From Alphaproteobacteria bacterium (GTDB lineage: Bacteria; Pseudomonadota; Alphaproteobacteria; Bin95): DNA of 64,000 bases. Numbering within the stretch: position 1 is the first letter of the stretch; each line of letters opens with the position of its first letter. The stretch spans positions 186,001 through 250,000 of the forward strand of contig JACKII010000001.1 in NCBI GenBank assembly GCA_020638555.1. Direction: 5' to 3'. Under the pieces are notes generated by a model. That model ran no database searches. It saw only the letters and a list, made by a program, of their open reading frames with translations, and was not told the origin of the DNA. The position numbers were made by a program, and so were the translations under genes. This document shows, in pieces, positions 10,862 through 20,569 of this stretch.

Positions 10862-12078
10862 GCGCTCTCTCCCGTGATGATGCCGGCGGCGGCGAGGGCA
10901 GCGATCTCGTCGGCGGCAAAGCCGTGGTCGGCCAGCACGGTGCGGGAATCCTGACCCAGCAGCGGGGCCGGGACGGGTTTTGCCACCGGTGTCTCGCTAT
11001 AGCGGATCGGCGAGGTCACCATTTCCAGCCGCCCGGCGCGGGGATGATCCACCTCGGCCACCAGATGGCGCGCCCGCACCTCCGGCGCGTGCAGCGCCTC
11101 GCACAGGTCGCGCACCGATCCGGCGGGCACGCCGGCCTTGCGGAATTTGGCGATCCAATTCTCGCGCGTGTCCTGGGCGAGAATGGCGTTCAGCAAGGGC
11201 CGGAAGGTGTCGCGGTGTTCCATGCGGGCGGCGTTGGTGGCAAAGCGCGGATCGGTCAGCCATTCCGGCTTCTCCACCACGTCCTTGCAGAAGCGCTCCC
11301 ACTGGCGCTCGTTGCCGATGACGACGCTGATCTGACCGTCCGCGGTCTCCGCCAGGCCGAACGGCTCCAGGAAGGGATGGCCGTTGCCATAGCGCTTTGG
11401 GCTGGCGCCGGTCATCAGTGCCACCTGGCCGTAATTGGCGGTGACGGCGATGGCGCTGTCCAGCAGGGCCAGGTCGATATGCTGCCCGACGCCGTCCCGG
11501 TTGCGGGCCAGCAGCGCCCCCAGGATGGCCTGGGTGGCGAACATGCCGGTGAAGATGTCGGCATAGCTGATGCCGGTGCGCAGCGGGTCGCCGTCACCCT
11601 CGCCGGTCATCCACATCATGCCGCTTTCCGCCTGGGCCACCGGGTCGTAGCCGGCCACCAGCTTCAGCGGCGAGGCGTGGCCGTAGCCGGAGATCGAGCA
11701 ATAGACCAGGCGGGGATTGATGGCTTTCAGGGTGTCGTAGTCCAGGCCCTGGCGCTGCATCACGTCCGGGCGGAAATTCTCGATCAGGATGTCGGCCTTG
11801 GCCGCCAGCCGCTTCACCACCGCCTGGCCCTCCGGCTTGGCGATGTCGAGGGCGAGCGAGCGCTTGTTGCGGTTCGCGAACAGGAAATAGCCGGCCTCGC
11901 CGCCATGGTCGGGGCTGGGGGCATAATGGCGGGTGTCGTCGCCGGTCTTGGGATGCTCGATCTTGACGACCTCCGCGCCCAGGTCGGCCAAGTTGAGGGC
12001 GGCCCAGGGGCCGGCGAGCACGCGGGTAAAGTCGAGCACAAGCTTGCCCGCCAGCGGCGGGGCGGCGGTTCGGGTCAT
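10858..12078 (-). CDS. family III CoA-transferase (CaiB/BaiF)
   Basis: First gene of the minus-strand unit, 406 residues from the ATG at 12078. It shows LVLDFTRVLAGPWAALNLADLGAEVVKIEHP, NRNKRSLALDIAKPEGQ, GYDPVAQAESGMMWMTGEG and ISYADIFTGMFATQ, where the Asp is the presumed catalytic residue, and ends with PVPAPLLGQDSRTVLADHG. The very long frame further upstream is antisense to the histidine kinase gene and is not part of it. The 192-bp gap to the divergent kinase gene must hold the promoters of both units. Confidence 0.93.
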   Translation of the reverse strand: MTRTAAPPLAGKLVLDFTRVLAGPWAALNLADLGAEVVKIEHPKTGDDTRHYAPSPDHGGEAGYFLFANRNKRSLALDIAKPEGQAVVKRLAAKADILIENFRPDVMQRQGLDYDTLKAINPRLVYCSISGYGHASPLKLVAGYDPVAQAESGMMWMTGEGDGDPLRTGISYADIFTGMFATQAILGALLARNRDGVGQHIDLALLDSAIAVTANYGQVALMTGASPKRYGNGHPFLEPFGLAETADGQISVVIGNERQWERFCKDVVEKPEWLTDPRFATNAARMEHRDTFRPLLNAILAQDTRENWIAKFRKAGVPAGSVRDLCEALHAPEVRARHLVAEVDHPRAGRLEMVTSPIRYSETPVAKPVPAPLLGQDSRTVLADHGFAADEIAALAAAGIITGESA

Positions 12079-12270
12079 CGGCACCGGGTCCAGGTTCCAG
12101 AAAGGGGTTGATGCGAACGTGGCCTTATCCTTGTCGTCGCGTCCGCGGCGTGTCAATCGGGCGGCGCGCCGGCGCAGTGTCCGCGCAGGGGGAACCGGCT
12201 CTGCATTCGGCTGGCAATTCGGGGCGTTCGCGGCGTAGTTTGGCCGGAGGGAATCCGATGGAGACAATTT

Positions 12271-14073
12271 GTGCAACGGTTGCTGCAACATTGCCTGCAC
12301 CTGCGCCTGCGCTATCTGTTTCTGGCGACGTTTGCCCTGGTCGCGGTCCTGCCGGCGGCGGCGCTGACCGGCTGGGTCGCCAACCAGGCGCTGTCTCAGG
12401 AGAAGGCCAGCGCGGGTGTGAAAGAGCGGCATCTGGCCGAAGTGGTGGCGTTCGGGCTGGATCGCTATGCCAATGACGTGCGCGCGGTGTTCGAGCATAT
12501 GGCCAGCCTGGAAGACGCCGGGCACGAACAGCGGGCGGTGTTCCGTCTCGCCCGCAGCCTGGGGTTTCGCTACATCGCGCTGATCGGCGAAGACAAGAAA
12601 ATCCGGGAATTCACCGACTACGCCCATGATGGCGGCGACCCGTTGCAACCGGACCTGGTGGATCGCATCGTGGCGCAGGCGACCCGCTCGCCGGCATTTC
12701 TGCCGCTGATGCGCGATGGCTTGGGCAAGCCCACCCTGTTCGTGGTCGAAGGCTATCAGGACGGCACGGTTCTGGCCGCGGCGCTCAGCACCCGGCACAT
12801 CAAGGCGACACAGGAAGCCGTGTCGTTCGGTTCGGAGGGGCGGGCGGTGATCGTCGATCGCCTGGGCCAAGTCATCGCGCATCCCAAGGCGGAATGGGAG
12901 GCCGAGATCAAATCGCTGGCAAGCGTGGCTCCGGTCCAGGCGCTGCTGCGCAGCCCCGCGGGCCATATGGAATTCGACTCGCCGTCCGGTTCCGAGCCGA
13001 TGATGGCCGGATACGCCCGTGCCGAAGGGTCGGGCTGGGGCGTCCTGACGGTACGCCCGATCTCGGAAATCGAAACGATCGCCTGGGACTATGCGAAGGG
13101 CTCGATCGCCTTTGTCGCCATCGGCCTGCTGGCCGCCCTCGTGTTGGCGGCGGTGATGGCCCGGGTGATCGTCCGCCCGGTGGAACGGGTGGCGGCGGTG
13201 GCCCAGCGGCTCAGCCATGGCGATATGACCGCCAAGGTCGACCCGGTGCCGCAGGTGCCGGCGGAGCTGGGAGAACTGGCGCGGACCATTAACAGCCTGT
13301 CCGCCAGTCTCAATCTCTGGCGGTTGAATCTGACCGAGAGCCTGCAGGAAGCGGAGGCGTCCAGCCGGGAGAAAAGCCATTTTCTCGCCAGCCTCAGCCA
13401 CGAAATCCGCTCGCCCCTGAACGTGGTGGTCGGTTTCGCCGAGGCTTTGCGCGACGGCCAGCTGGGCAAGGGCAATCCGGCCAAGACTGCCGAATATGCG
13501 ACCGACATCGCCGCGGCGGGCCGGCACCTGGTCCGATTGATCGATGGCATTCTGGCCCTGTCCCAGATCGACAACGGGCAATTGGCCATGGCAACCGGAC
13601 CGGTGGCGCTGGAGGACGCCGTCTCGGCGGTGGTGCAGGTGATGGAGCCGCTGGCGGGTCGCGAGGATATCCGGTTGGACTGCGATTTGCCCCGCGACCT
13701 GCCCGACCTGTTGGTGAACGAGAGCAAGCTGAAACAGGTGCTGCTCAATCTGATCTCGAACGCGGTGAAGTTCACGCCGCAGGGCGGCTCGGTCACCGTT
13801 TCGGCGGAAGCGCTGGAGAACGGAATGGTGTCGCTGCGGATCGCGGATACGGGCATTGGCATGTCGAGCCGCGACCTGGAAACGGCGCTCAAACCCTTCG
13901 GCCGGGTCGAAAAGGCCTGGACGCGCGGGCGCACCGGCACCGGCCTCGGCCTGCCGCTTGCGCGTCAGCTGGTGGAGGAGATGGCGGGAAGCTTTGCTAT
14001 CGATAGCCTGCCCGGGCGTGGTACAACCGTCACGTTGACCTTGCCGGCCACCGCTTTATCAAAGGCGGCCTGA
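12271..14073 (+). CDS. membrane sensor histidine kinase (orphan)
   Basis: 600-residue hybrid-free sensor kinase. It starts at GTG with GGAG seven bases upstream. Order: short cytoplasmic start, TM1 around 14-36, a periplasmic sensor region of about 235 residues (Cache-like by layout only), TM2 around 277-299, HAMP to about 345, HisKA with SLSHEIRSPLNVVVGFAEAL (phospho-acceptor His377), then HATPase_c with NLISNAVKF (N box), ADTGIGM (G1) and GTGLGLPLARQLVEEM (G2). No receiver domain and no response regulator gene lie nearby, so its partner is elsewhere. It is divergent from the CoA-transferase unit, which may be a target, but nothing in the sequence proves this. Confidence 0.93.
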   Translation: MQRLLQHCLHLRLRYLFLATFALVAVLPAAALTGWVANQALSQEKASAGVKERHLAEVVAFGLDRYANDVRAVFEHMASLEDAGHEQRAVFRLARSLGFRYIALIGEDKKIREFTDYAHDGGDPLQPDLVDRIVAQATRSPAFLPLMRDGLGKPTLFVVEGYQDGTVLAAALSTRHIKATQEAVSFGSEGRAVIVDRLGQVIAHPKAEWEAEIKSLASVAPVQALLRSPAGHMEFDSPSGSEPMMAGYARAEGSGWGVLTVRPISEIETIAWDYAKGSIAFVAIGLLAALVLAAVMARVIVRPVERVAAVAQRLSHGDMTAKVDPVPQVPAELGELARTINSLSASLNLWRLNLTESLQEAEASSREKSHFLASLSHEIRSPLNVVVGFAEALRDGQLGKGNPAKTAEYATDIAAAGRHLVRLIDGILALSQIDNGQLAMATGPVALEDAVSAVVQVMEPLAGREDIRLDCDLPRDLPDLLVNESKLKQVLLNLISNAVKFTPQGGSVTVSAEALENGMVSLRIADTGIGMSSRDLETALKPFGRVEKAWTRGRTGTGLGLPLARQLVEEMAGSFAIDSLPGRGTTVTLTLPATALSKAA

Positions 14074-14146
14074 TGGCCGGTGGCCGCGGGCCGTCCCGGA
14101 CGGCGCGGCGCACCGGCCGGCCTTGCCCCCTCTTCCGGAGAGCCTT

Positions 14147-15352
14147 ATGCCCGACTCCGCCTCCTCCCAGGACCTGCACGCAGCGCTGCCGACCATGCCC
14201 GTCGGCGAGACCTTTCCGGAAATCCGCGAGGCGGTGCGCAAGCTCTGTGCGCAATATCCGGGCGCCTACTGGCAGGAAAAGGACCGGGAGCGGTCCTATC
14301 CGACCGAGTTCGTCCAGGCCCTGACCGAGGCCGGCTATCTGGCGGTGCTGATCCCGGAGGAATACGGCGGCTCCGGCCTGCCGATCTCCGCCGGCTCCGC
14401 CATCCTGGAGGAGATCAACGCCGCGGGCTGCAATGCCGGCGCCTGCCATGCGCAGATGTACATCATGGGCACGGTGCTGCGGCACGGCTCGGAAGAGCAG
14501 AAAAGGCAGTATCTGCCGAAGATCGCCACCGGCGAACTGCGCCTGCAGGCCTTCGGCGTGACCGAGCCGACCAGCGGCACGGACACGCTGTCGCTGCGCA
14601 CCACCGCCGTGCGCGAGGGCGACGAATACGTGGTGAACGGCCAGAAGGTCTGGACCAGCCGGGCCGAGCATTCCGACCTCATGCTGCTGCTGGCGCGCAC
14701 CACCCCGCGCGACCGGGTGGCGAAGCGGACCGACGGCCTGTCGGTGTTCCTGGTCGACATGCGCAAGGTGCTGGGCAAGGGCCTGACCATCCGGCCGATC
14801 CGGGCCATGATCAACCACAACACCACCGAACTGTTTTTCGACAATATGCGCATTCCGGCCGACAGCCTGATCGGCGAGGAAGGCCGGGGTTTCCGCTATA
14901 TCCTGGACGGCATGAACGCCGAGCGCATCCTGGTGGCGTCCGACGCCCTGGGCGACGCGAAATGGTTCATCAAGACCGCGACCGACTATGCGAAGGAACG
15001 CGTGGTGTTCGGCCGGCCCATCGGCCAGAACCAGGGCATCCAGTTCCCGATTTCCGAGGTCTGGGCGCACACCCAGGCGGCCGAGTTGATGGTGCGCAAG
15101 GCCTGCGCCCTGTTCGAAGCCGGCCAGCCCTGTGGCGCCGAGGCGAACACGGCCAAATACCTGGCGGCGGAGGCGTCCTGGAAGGGCGCGGACGTCTGCA
15201 TGCAGACCTTCGGCGGCTTCGGCTATGCCGAGGAGTACAATGTGGAACGCAAGTTCCGCGAGGCGCGTCTCTACCGTACCGCGCCGATCAGCTCGAACCT
15301 GATCCTGGGCTTTATCGGCGAGCACGTGCTCGGCATGCCGCGCTCGTACTGA
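14147..15352 (+). CDS. acyl-CoA dehydrogenase family protein
   Basis: Flavoprotein of the acyl-CoA dehydrogenase fold, 401 residues with the ATG at 14147 (GGAG six bases upstream). It shows FGVTEPTSGTDTLSLRTTA (FAD/substrate strand), VNGQKVWTSRAEHSDLMLLLART, FGRPIGQNQGIQFPIS, and the C-terminal QTFGGFGYAEEYNVERKFRE. The canonical catalytic Glu position in the final helix region (usually YEG) reads RLYRTAPISSNLILGF with no Glu, as in a subgroup of related bacterial enzymes, so the base must lie elsewhere or the reaction differs. It lies 73 bases after the kinase gene; a shared transcript is possible. Confidence 0.9.
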   Translation: MPDSASSQDLHAALPTMPVGETFPEIREAVRKLCAQYPGAYWQEKDRERSYPTEFVQALTEAGYLAVLIPEEYGGSGLPISAGSAILEEINAAGCNAGACHAQMYIMGTVLRHGSEEQKRQYLPKIATGELRLQAFGVTEPTSGTDTLSLRTTAVREGDEYVVNGQKVWTSRAEHSDLMLLLARTTPRDRVAKRTDGLSVFLVDMRKVLGKGLTIRPIRAMINHNTTELFFDNMRIPADSLIGEEGRGFRYILDGMNAERILVASDALGDAKWFIKTATDYAKERVVFGRPIGQNQGIQFPISEVWAHTQAAELMVRKACALFEAGQPCGAEANTAKYLAAEASWKGADVCMQTFGGFGYAEEYNVERKFREARLYRTAPISSNLILGFIGEHVLGMPRSY

Positions 15353-15380
15353 TCCCGACGCGCGTCGATACTGGGGCTGG

Positions 15381-15501
15381 TGTTTCCCGGCCGCCGCGGA
15401 GCGGTGGGCCGGGACCGGTCGCGCTCGCGATCACCATTGCCGGTGGTGTTCGAAGGAGGACACCGGCCCCGGATCGGCGCTCCGCACCGTCCGGGGAACA
15501 G
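15381..15501. repeat. intergenic dyad element, copy 1
   Basis: A 120-base element with outer arms TGTTTCCCGGCCGCCGCGGA on the left and GCACCGTCCGGGGAACAG on the right, and a central GATCACC...GGTGTTCG part. Copy 2 at 22761-22882 is the same element in the opposite orientation, with both arms nearly identical and a diverged middle. It fills the gap between two convergent genes. Confidence 0.75.
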
Positions 15502-15518
15502 GGCTTTGCACCTGGCTC

Positions 15519-17111
15519 CTAGGCCGCATCCTCCAAAATCATGGCGCTCGCCTTTTCGGCGATCATGATGGTGGGCGCGTTGGTGTTGCCGGTGGTCACC
15601 GTCGGCATGATGCTGGCATCGACCACGCGCAGCCCTTCCATCCCGTGCACCCGCAGGCGCGAGTCGACCACGGCCATCGGGTCCTCTCCCATCTTGCAGG
15701 TGCCGACGCAGTGATAGATCGTCCGCCCGGTCTCGCGGATGAAGCGTTCGAGGTCGGCGTCCGACTGCACGTCCGGGCCGGGCGAGGTTTCTTCGGTCAG
15801 GTTCTTGGCGAAGGCCGGCTGGGCGAAGATCTCGCGGGCCTGGCGGATGCCCTCTTTCGAGATGCGCATGTCGTCCGGGTCGGAGAGGAAGTTCGGCCGG
15901 ATCGCCGGGCGGGTGAACGGGTCGGAGGAGATCGCCATGATCTGGCCGCGGCTGCTGGGCCGGGCGATGGAGATGGCGATGGTGGCACCCGGCTTTTGCT
16001 CCAGCACGCCGAACACGTTGTTGTCGTAGCTGGCCGGCGTGAACAGCAACTGGATGTCGGGGGAGGCCAGCCCCTCGCGGCTGTGGGTGTAGCACTGCGC
16101 CGACGACACGCCGAAGGTCAGGGCGCCGTTGCCGCGCACCACCCATTTGGCCACTTCCGGTACCACGCCGGGGAAGCGCGACAGCTCGTTGATACTGCGG
16201 GTGTTCACCGCCCGGCGCGAGACGCGCACGGTGTAGTGGTCCGAGAGATTCTTGCCGACGCCCGGCAGGTCGTGCACCACGTCGACGCCGATGTCGCGCA
16301 GATGGTCGGCCGGGCCGACGCCGGAGACGTGCAGCAGGTGCGGCGAGTTGATGGTGCCGCCCGAAACGATCACCTCCCGCACCGCCGAAATGTGCCGGTC
16401 CTGGCCGCGCTGGCGAATCCAGACGCCGGTGCAGCGCTTGCCGCCGAAGGTCAGCTTGGTGGCATAGGCCTCGGTCTCGACTGTCAGGTTCGGGCGTTTC
16501 TTTGCCGCCGCCAAAAAGGTCTGGGCGGTGGAGCCGCGGCGGCGGCCGATGCGGCTCATCTGGCTGTAGCCGACGCCTTCCGCCGGCTTGCGCCCGGACA
16601 GGTCGTCGACCTTGGGGTGGCCGGCCTGCTGGGCCGCGTCCACGAACATGTGGGTCAGTGGCAGGATGGTGCGGTAGTCGTCGATCTGCAACGGCCCGCT
16701 CTTGCCGCGATATTGCGAGTCGCCCATGGGATAGCTTTCCATGGACTTGAAATAGGGCAGGCAGTCGTCATAGCTCCAGCCGCGCGCGCCCATCTGCGCC
16801 CAGTTGTCGAAATCCGCCTTGTTGCCGCGCACGAATAGCATGCCGTTGATCGAACTGGAGCCTCCCAGCACCTTGCCCCGCGGCCAGTGCAGCGAGCGGT
16901 TGCCGGTCGCTTCCTCCGGCTCGGTCTGGTAGTTCCAGTTGATGACCGGGTGGGCCAGCAGTTTCAGCACGCCGGCCGGGATGTGGATCATCGGGTTGCG
17001 GTCCGCGGGTCCTGCCTCCAGCAGAACCACCCGGGCACCGCCGGCCGACAGGCGATCGGCCAGCACGCAGCCGGCCGAGCCGGCGCCGACAATGACGTAA
17101 TCGGCTTCCAT
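15519..17111 (-). CDS. GMC-family FAD oxidoreductase (choline/alcohol dehydrogenase-like)
   Basis: 530 residues, normal for bacterial GMC alcohol or choline dehydrogenases. The N-terminal FAD motif is [18 protein letters not shown], with the adenine-binding Glu in LLEAGP; PROSITE-like signature 1 is [18 protein letters not shown] and signature 2 is [19 protein letters not shown]. The catalytic His lies in HCVGTCKMG and the second active-site residue in [15 protein letters not shown]. No signal peptide. It is not next to betB or betI, so a choline role is unsupported; a generic primary alcohol is more likely. Divergent from the glutaminase gene. Confidence 0.9.
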   Translation of the reverse strand: MEADYVIVGAGSAGCVLADRLSAGGARVVLLEAGPADRNPMIHIPAGVLKLLAHPVINWNYQTEPEEATGNRSLHWPRGKVLGGSSSINGMLFVRGNKADFDNWAQMGARGWSYDDCLPYFKSMESYPMGDSQYRGKSGPLQIDDYRTILPLTHMFVDAAQQAGHPKVDDLSGRKPAEGVGYSQMSRIGRRRGSTAQTFLAAAKKRPNLTVETEAYATKLTFGGKRCTGVWIRQRGQDRHISAVREVIVSGGTINSPHLLHVSGVGPADHLRDIGVDVVHDLPGVGKNLSDHYTVRVSRRAVNTRSINELSRFPGVVPEVAKWVVRGNGALTFGVSSAQCYTHSREGLASPDIQLLFTPASYDNNVFGVLEQKPGATIAISIARPSSRGQIMAISSDPFTRPAIRPNFLSDPDDMRISKEGIRQAREIFAQPAFAKNLTEETSPGPDVQSDADLERFIRETGRTIYHCVGTCKMGEDPMAVVDSRLRVHGMEGLRVVDASIMPTVTTGNTNAPTIMIAEKASAMILEDAA

Positions 17112-17281
17112 CTTGAACGTCTTTCCCTGAGATAAGCTCTGTTGGCCCAGCCTAAGACCCCGCGGGGGCCTTGCCCACCGGTTTTCCGTCCCAGCGCTCG
17201 CGCGGGAGGCGGGCGCTGTGGTAAACAGGCCGGCAAAGCCGCGCCGTCCGGCGCGCGCGAGGCCAGCCGGGGAGTGGGACT

Positions 17282-18280
17282 GTGAGCAAGACTGCGCCGA
17301 TGCACGGAGACGCCCCGGAGCCGCTGCCGCACCTGCAAGCCATCGTCAACGAGATTGTCGACCGCATCGCCGACGAGACCGAGCGCGGCCAGGTCGCGAC
17401 CTATATCCCGGAACTGGCGAAGGCCGATCTGAGCCGCTTCGGCCTGGCGGTGGTGCCGGTCGGCGCCGACCCGACGGTCTGTACCCTGCCCATTGTCGGC
17501 GGCGATGCGGACCTGCCCTTCTCGATCCAGAGCGTGTCCAAGGTGTTCACCCTGGCGATGGCATTGCAGAAATCCGGCACGAAAGTGTGGCGCCGGGTCG
17601 GTCGCGAGGCCTCCGGCAACGCCTTCAACTCCATCGTGCAATTGGAGTACGAGCACGGCATTCCGCGCAATCCTTTCATCAATGCCGGCGCCATCGTCGT
17701 CGCCGACCTTCTGCTGGACGGCCAGGCTCCGCCGGAGGCCATTGCCGGCATTCTGGATTTCGTCCGCCAGGCCGCCGGTGACGACAGCATTGCGGTGGAT
17801 GCCGCGGTGGCGGCGTCGGAAAGGGCCACCGGCGACCGCAACCGGGCGCTGGCCAATTTCATGAAGGCCGAGGGCAATATCCGCCACGCCGTCGACGATG
17901 TGCTGGAAGTGTATTTCAACCAGTGCTCCATCGCCATGAGCTGTCGGCAACTGGCACTGGCCGGCCGGTTCCTGGCCAATCCGGAGGGCGCGGTCCGCCA
18001 TGGCCTGCCGCTGGTGTCCGCCCGCCGTATCCGCCGCATCGCCGCGCTGATGCTGACCTGTGGCCATTACGATGCCTCCGGCGAATTCGCCTTCCAGGTC
18101 GGGATTCCGGGCAAGAGCGGTGTCGGCGGCGGCATTCTGGGCGTGGTGCCGGGGCGGGCCGCCATCGCCGCCTGGTGTCCGGGCTTGAGCGTGAAGGGCA
18201 ATTCCCTGATGGGTGCGCTCGCCTTTCGCGAACTGGCACGGGCCACGGGCTGGTCGGTGTTCGGGCCCATGGGTGATTGA
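17282..18280 (+). CDS. glsA: glutaminase A
   Basis: Serine-dependent beta-lactamase-like glutaminase converting L-glutamine to glutamate and ammonia in the cytoplasm. It has 332 residues (the family usually has 300-310; the extra part is N-terminal). Key elements: [16 protein letters not shown] with the SxxK catalytic Ser and Lys, [37 protein letters not shown], and [19 protein letters not shown]. It starts at GTG preceded by GGGGAGTGGGA. It is a single gene, convergent with a membrane protein gene 41 bases on. Confidence 0.93.
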   Translation: MSKTAPMHGDAPEPLPHLQAIVNEIVDRIADETERGQVATYIPELAKADLSRFGLAVVPVGADPTVCTLPIVGGDADLPFSIQSVSKVFTLAMALQKSGTKVWRRVGREASGNAFNSIVQLEYEHGIPRNPFINAGAIVVADLLLDGQAPPEAIAGILDFVRQAAGDDSIAVDAAVAASERATGDRNRALANFMKAEGNIRHAVDDVLEVYFNQCSIAMSCRQLALAGRFLANPEGAVRHGLPLVSARRIRRIAALMLTCGHYDASGEFAFQVGIPGKSGVGGGILGVVPGRAAIAAWCPGLSVKGNSLMGALAFRELARATGWSVFGPMGD

Positions 18281-18321
18281 TCCCAGCGCCTGATCCCGGC
18301 GATCGATCCGGGGCGCCCGGT

Positions 18322-19104
18322 TCAGGCGCGGGACCGGCCGATCCTGTAGACCGCGAACGAGGCCAGGGCGGCCACGCTCGCCCCCACCAGCACCGCGGCG
18401 ATGCCGCCGATTTGGTCCGACAGCAGGCCGACGCAGAACACGAAGCTCGAATACGACGCCAGCGCCCAGCGCGAGCGGTAGATGGTCTCCACCGCAAACG
18501 CCTCGCCGAAGCGGCGGTGCAGGATCCAGAGCGAGGCGCTCATCATGATCGGGAAGGCCAGCGCCATGCCGGAGACCAGCGGCCCCAGCAGCTTGGAGTA
18601 GACCGCGACCGCGCCGATCACCGTGCCGCCCAGCACCGCCCGCGCGATGGTGGCGCGCCAGGTGCCGGCGCCCTTGCCCGGCGGCACCGGCGGCGCAGCC
18701 GGCCGGCGCATCAGCAGGGCTGCGGCCAGCACGCCCGCCGCGGCCAGGGCCACCGCCAGCGGCCAGGTCATGGGCAGGGCGACGGAGACCGCCGCCACCG
18801 CCAGCCAGGCGGCGATGCCAACGCACCAGGGCCTGAAAAACCCACCGAGCGGCGCGGCGCGCGCATAGCCGGTCATGAAGGCAAACACGCCGCCCGCCAG
18901 CGCGAACGCCGCCACGCCGGCCTCGGCCATGAACGCGTCCGAGCGCTCCCACATCATCAGGGCGAAGCCGACGCCGGAATTGAACGGATAGGTCATGGCG
19001 ATGCTGGCCAGGACCGGCCCGGCGCGCTGGCCGGCCAGCACCACCAGCATCAGCACTCCGGACGCGATGCCGGCCTTCCAGACAAGCGCGATCAGGTCTG
19101 CCAT
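18322..19104 (-). CDS. uncharacterised polytopic membrane protein
   Basis: 260 residues, almost wholly hydrophobic, with eight or nine predictable membrane spans. Apparent internal symmetry: LASIAMTYPFNSGVGFALMMWERSDAFMAEAG in the first half resembles LVSGMALAFPIMMSASLWILHRRFGEAFAVETI in the second (same P-F/I-N/M turn, bulky basic/acidic end), suggesting two inverted or tandem halves as in small transporters. I do not recognise the family. Translation starts MADLIALVWKAG. No operon partner on this strand. Confidence 0.7.
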   Translation of the reverse strand: MADLIALVWKAGIASGVLMLVVLAGQRAGPVLASIAMTYPFNSGVGFALMMWERSDAFMAEAGVAAFALAGGVFAFMTGYARAAPLGGFFRPWCVGIAAWLAVAAVSVALPMTWPLAVALAAAGVLAAALLMRRPAAPPVPPGKGAGTWRATIARAVLGGTVIGAVAVYSKLLGPLVSGMALAFPIMMSASLWILHRRFGEAFAVETIYRSRWALASYSSFVFCVGLLSDQIGGIAAVLVGASVAALASFAVYRIGRSRA

Positions 19105-19150
19105 TCGGGGTCTCGAACCAACGGAAACGGAAAAGTCGGGGCGGGGCTGC

Positions 19151-19188
19151 GCTTAGGGCTCGCGCAGGGGACTGCCTTCGTCCTAAGC
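19151..19188. promoter_or_regulatory. inverted repeat upstream of the MFS gene
   Basis: GCTTAGG (19151-19157) and CCTAAGC (19182-19188) flank a 24-base loop, followed by TTTT. It lies between two divergent genes and could be an operator or part of a leader. Short arms make chance possible. Confidence 0.25.
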
Positions 19189-19201
19189 TTTTGCCCGGTC
19201 T

Positions 19202-20488
19202 TTGACCAGCGAATCCCTCGCTTCCCTTCTCCCAAGACTGTCCCCTGCTTCCAAGATTGCGATTGTGACCGCTCCCGCCCGCCGCTCTCTCCTTGCGCCC
19301 TTTCAGGTGCGCAGTTTCCGGTTCCAGTGGCCGGCCGACCTGTTGACCTCATGGGCGCAGGAGATGGAGACGCTGATCCTGAACTGGTACATCCTGACGG
19401 CGACCGGCTCCGTCGTGATGCTGACCCTGTTCGCCTCGCTCCAGTTTCTGGGGACCCTGCTGGCTCCGGCCATCGGCAGTATCGCCGACCGCCAGGGCCG
19501 CCGCGCGGTGCTGTGCTGCCTGCGCGCCTGCTATGCCTGCCTGGCCTCCATCCTGATGGTAACCGGCCTGACCGGCACGCTGACGCCGGAGGTGGTGTTC
19601 GCCGTCGCGCTCTGCACCGGCCTGATCCGCCCTTCCGATCTGGTGATGCGCAATTCCATGATCGGCGACACGATGAGTTCCGACCTGCTGGGCTCGGCCA
19701 TGGGGCTCAGCCGTATGACCATGGATTCCGCCCGCATCGCCGGTGCGTTGGCAGGCGCCGGGCTGTTCGCCACCCTGGGGCTGGGGGCCGCCTATGTCGG
19801 CGTCGTCTGCTTCTATGCGTTGAGCCTGCTGCTGACCCTGGGCACCAGCCGCGTCAGGCCCGAGCGCGACGGCCAGCCGTTCAAGATCGTGCGCGAGGTG
19901 AAGGACGGGCTGGTCTTCACCTGGAAGTCGCCGCGCATCAAGGCGCTGATGTTTTACGCCTTCCTGGTCAATCTCTGCGCCTTTCCGATCAATATGGGCG
20001 TGCTGCCGTTTGCGGCGAAAGAGGTGTTCGGCCTGGACGAAACCGGTCTCGGCCAGATGATGGCCATGTTCGGCATCGGCGCGCTGGTCGGCTCGCTGGC
20101 GATTGCGTTCACCGGCGGCCCGAAGCGGCGCGGCCGCTGGATCGTCGGCTTTATCCTGGTCTGGTATCTGTTGCTGGTGGGCTTCGGCTTTGCGACCGAG
20201 GCCTGGCAGGCCTATGTGCTGCTGGCCCTGATCGGCGTCTCGCAAGGCATTTCCATGCTGACCATGTCCATCGCCCTGCTGGATGCGGCCGGGCCGGTGA
20301 TGCGGGGCCGCATCATGGGCGTGCGCATGCTGGCGGTCTATGGCCTGCCGCTCGGCCTTGCGGCGGGCGGTTGGCTGGTCGAGCATCTGGGGTATGTGAA
20401 TATGGTTCTGCTCTATTGCGGCTTCGGCCTGGCCGCCACGCTGGCCATCGCCGCCGTGTGGCGACAGGCGCTGCTGCGGGAGGACTGA
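19202..20488 (+). CDS. MFS transporter (MFS_3 / enterobactin-exporter-like)
   Basis: About 12 membrane spans in 428 residues; the closest family style is the MFS_3 exporters (EntS-like). FRFQWPADLLTSWAQEMETLILNWYILTATGS is the typical first span, and SIADRQGRRAVLCCLRA is the loop 2-3 MFS signature. LGTSRVRPERDGQPFKIVREVKDGLVFTWKSP is the central cytoplasmic loop. The start is uncertain: TTG at 19202, or GTG at 19265 which trims 21 residues and begins just before the family homology; neither has a strong SD. Substrate unknown. Confidence 0.85.
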   Translation: MTSESLASLLPRLSPASKIAIVTAPARRSLLAPFQVRSFRFQWPADLLTSWAQEMETLILNWYILTATGSVVMLTLFASLQFLGTLLAPAIGSIADRQGRRAVLCCLRACYACLASILMVTGLTGTLTPEVVFAVALCTGLIRPSDLVMRNSMIGDTMSSDLLGSAMGLSRMTMDSARIAGALAGAGLFATLGLGAAYVGVVCFYALSLLLTLGTSRVRPERDGQPFKIVREVKDGLVFTWKSPRIKALMFYAFLVNLCAFPINMGVLPFAAKEVFGLDETGLGQMMAMFGIGALVGSLAIAFTGGPKRRGRWIVGFILVWYLLLVGFGFATEAWQAYVLLALIGVSQGISMLTMSIALLDAAGPVMRGRIMGVRMLAVYGLPLGLAAGGWLVEHLGYVNMVLLYCGFGLAATLAIAAVWRQALLRED

Positions 20489-20569
20489 ACCGCTCTGGCG
20501 GCGGGGGGAGCGCTCGGATAAGCTTCGGGTCCAGGCCTGTGCAAGGCCCACCAAAAAAGGAGGAACGTC

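Noticed and set aside
12079..13581. Upstream extension of the CoA-transferase frame at 10858
   Set aside because: It is antisense to the histidine kinase; homology to CaiB begins only at the ATG at 12078.
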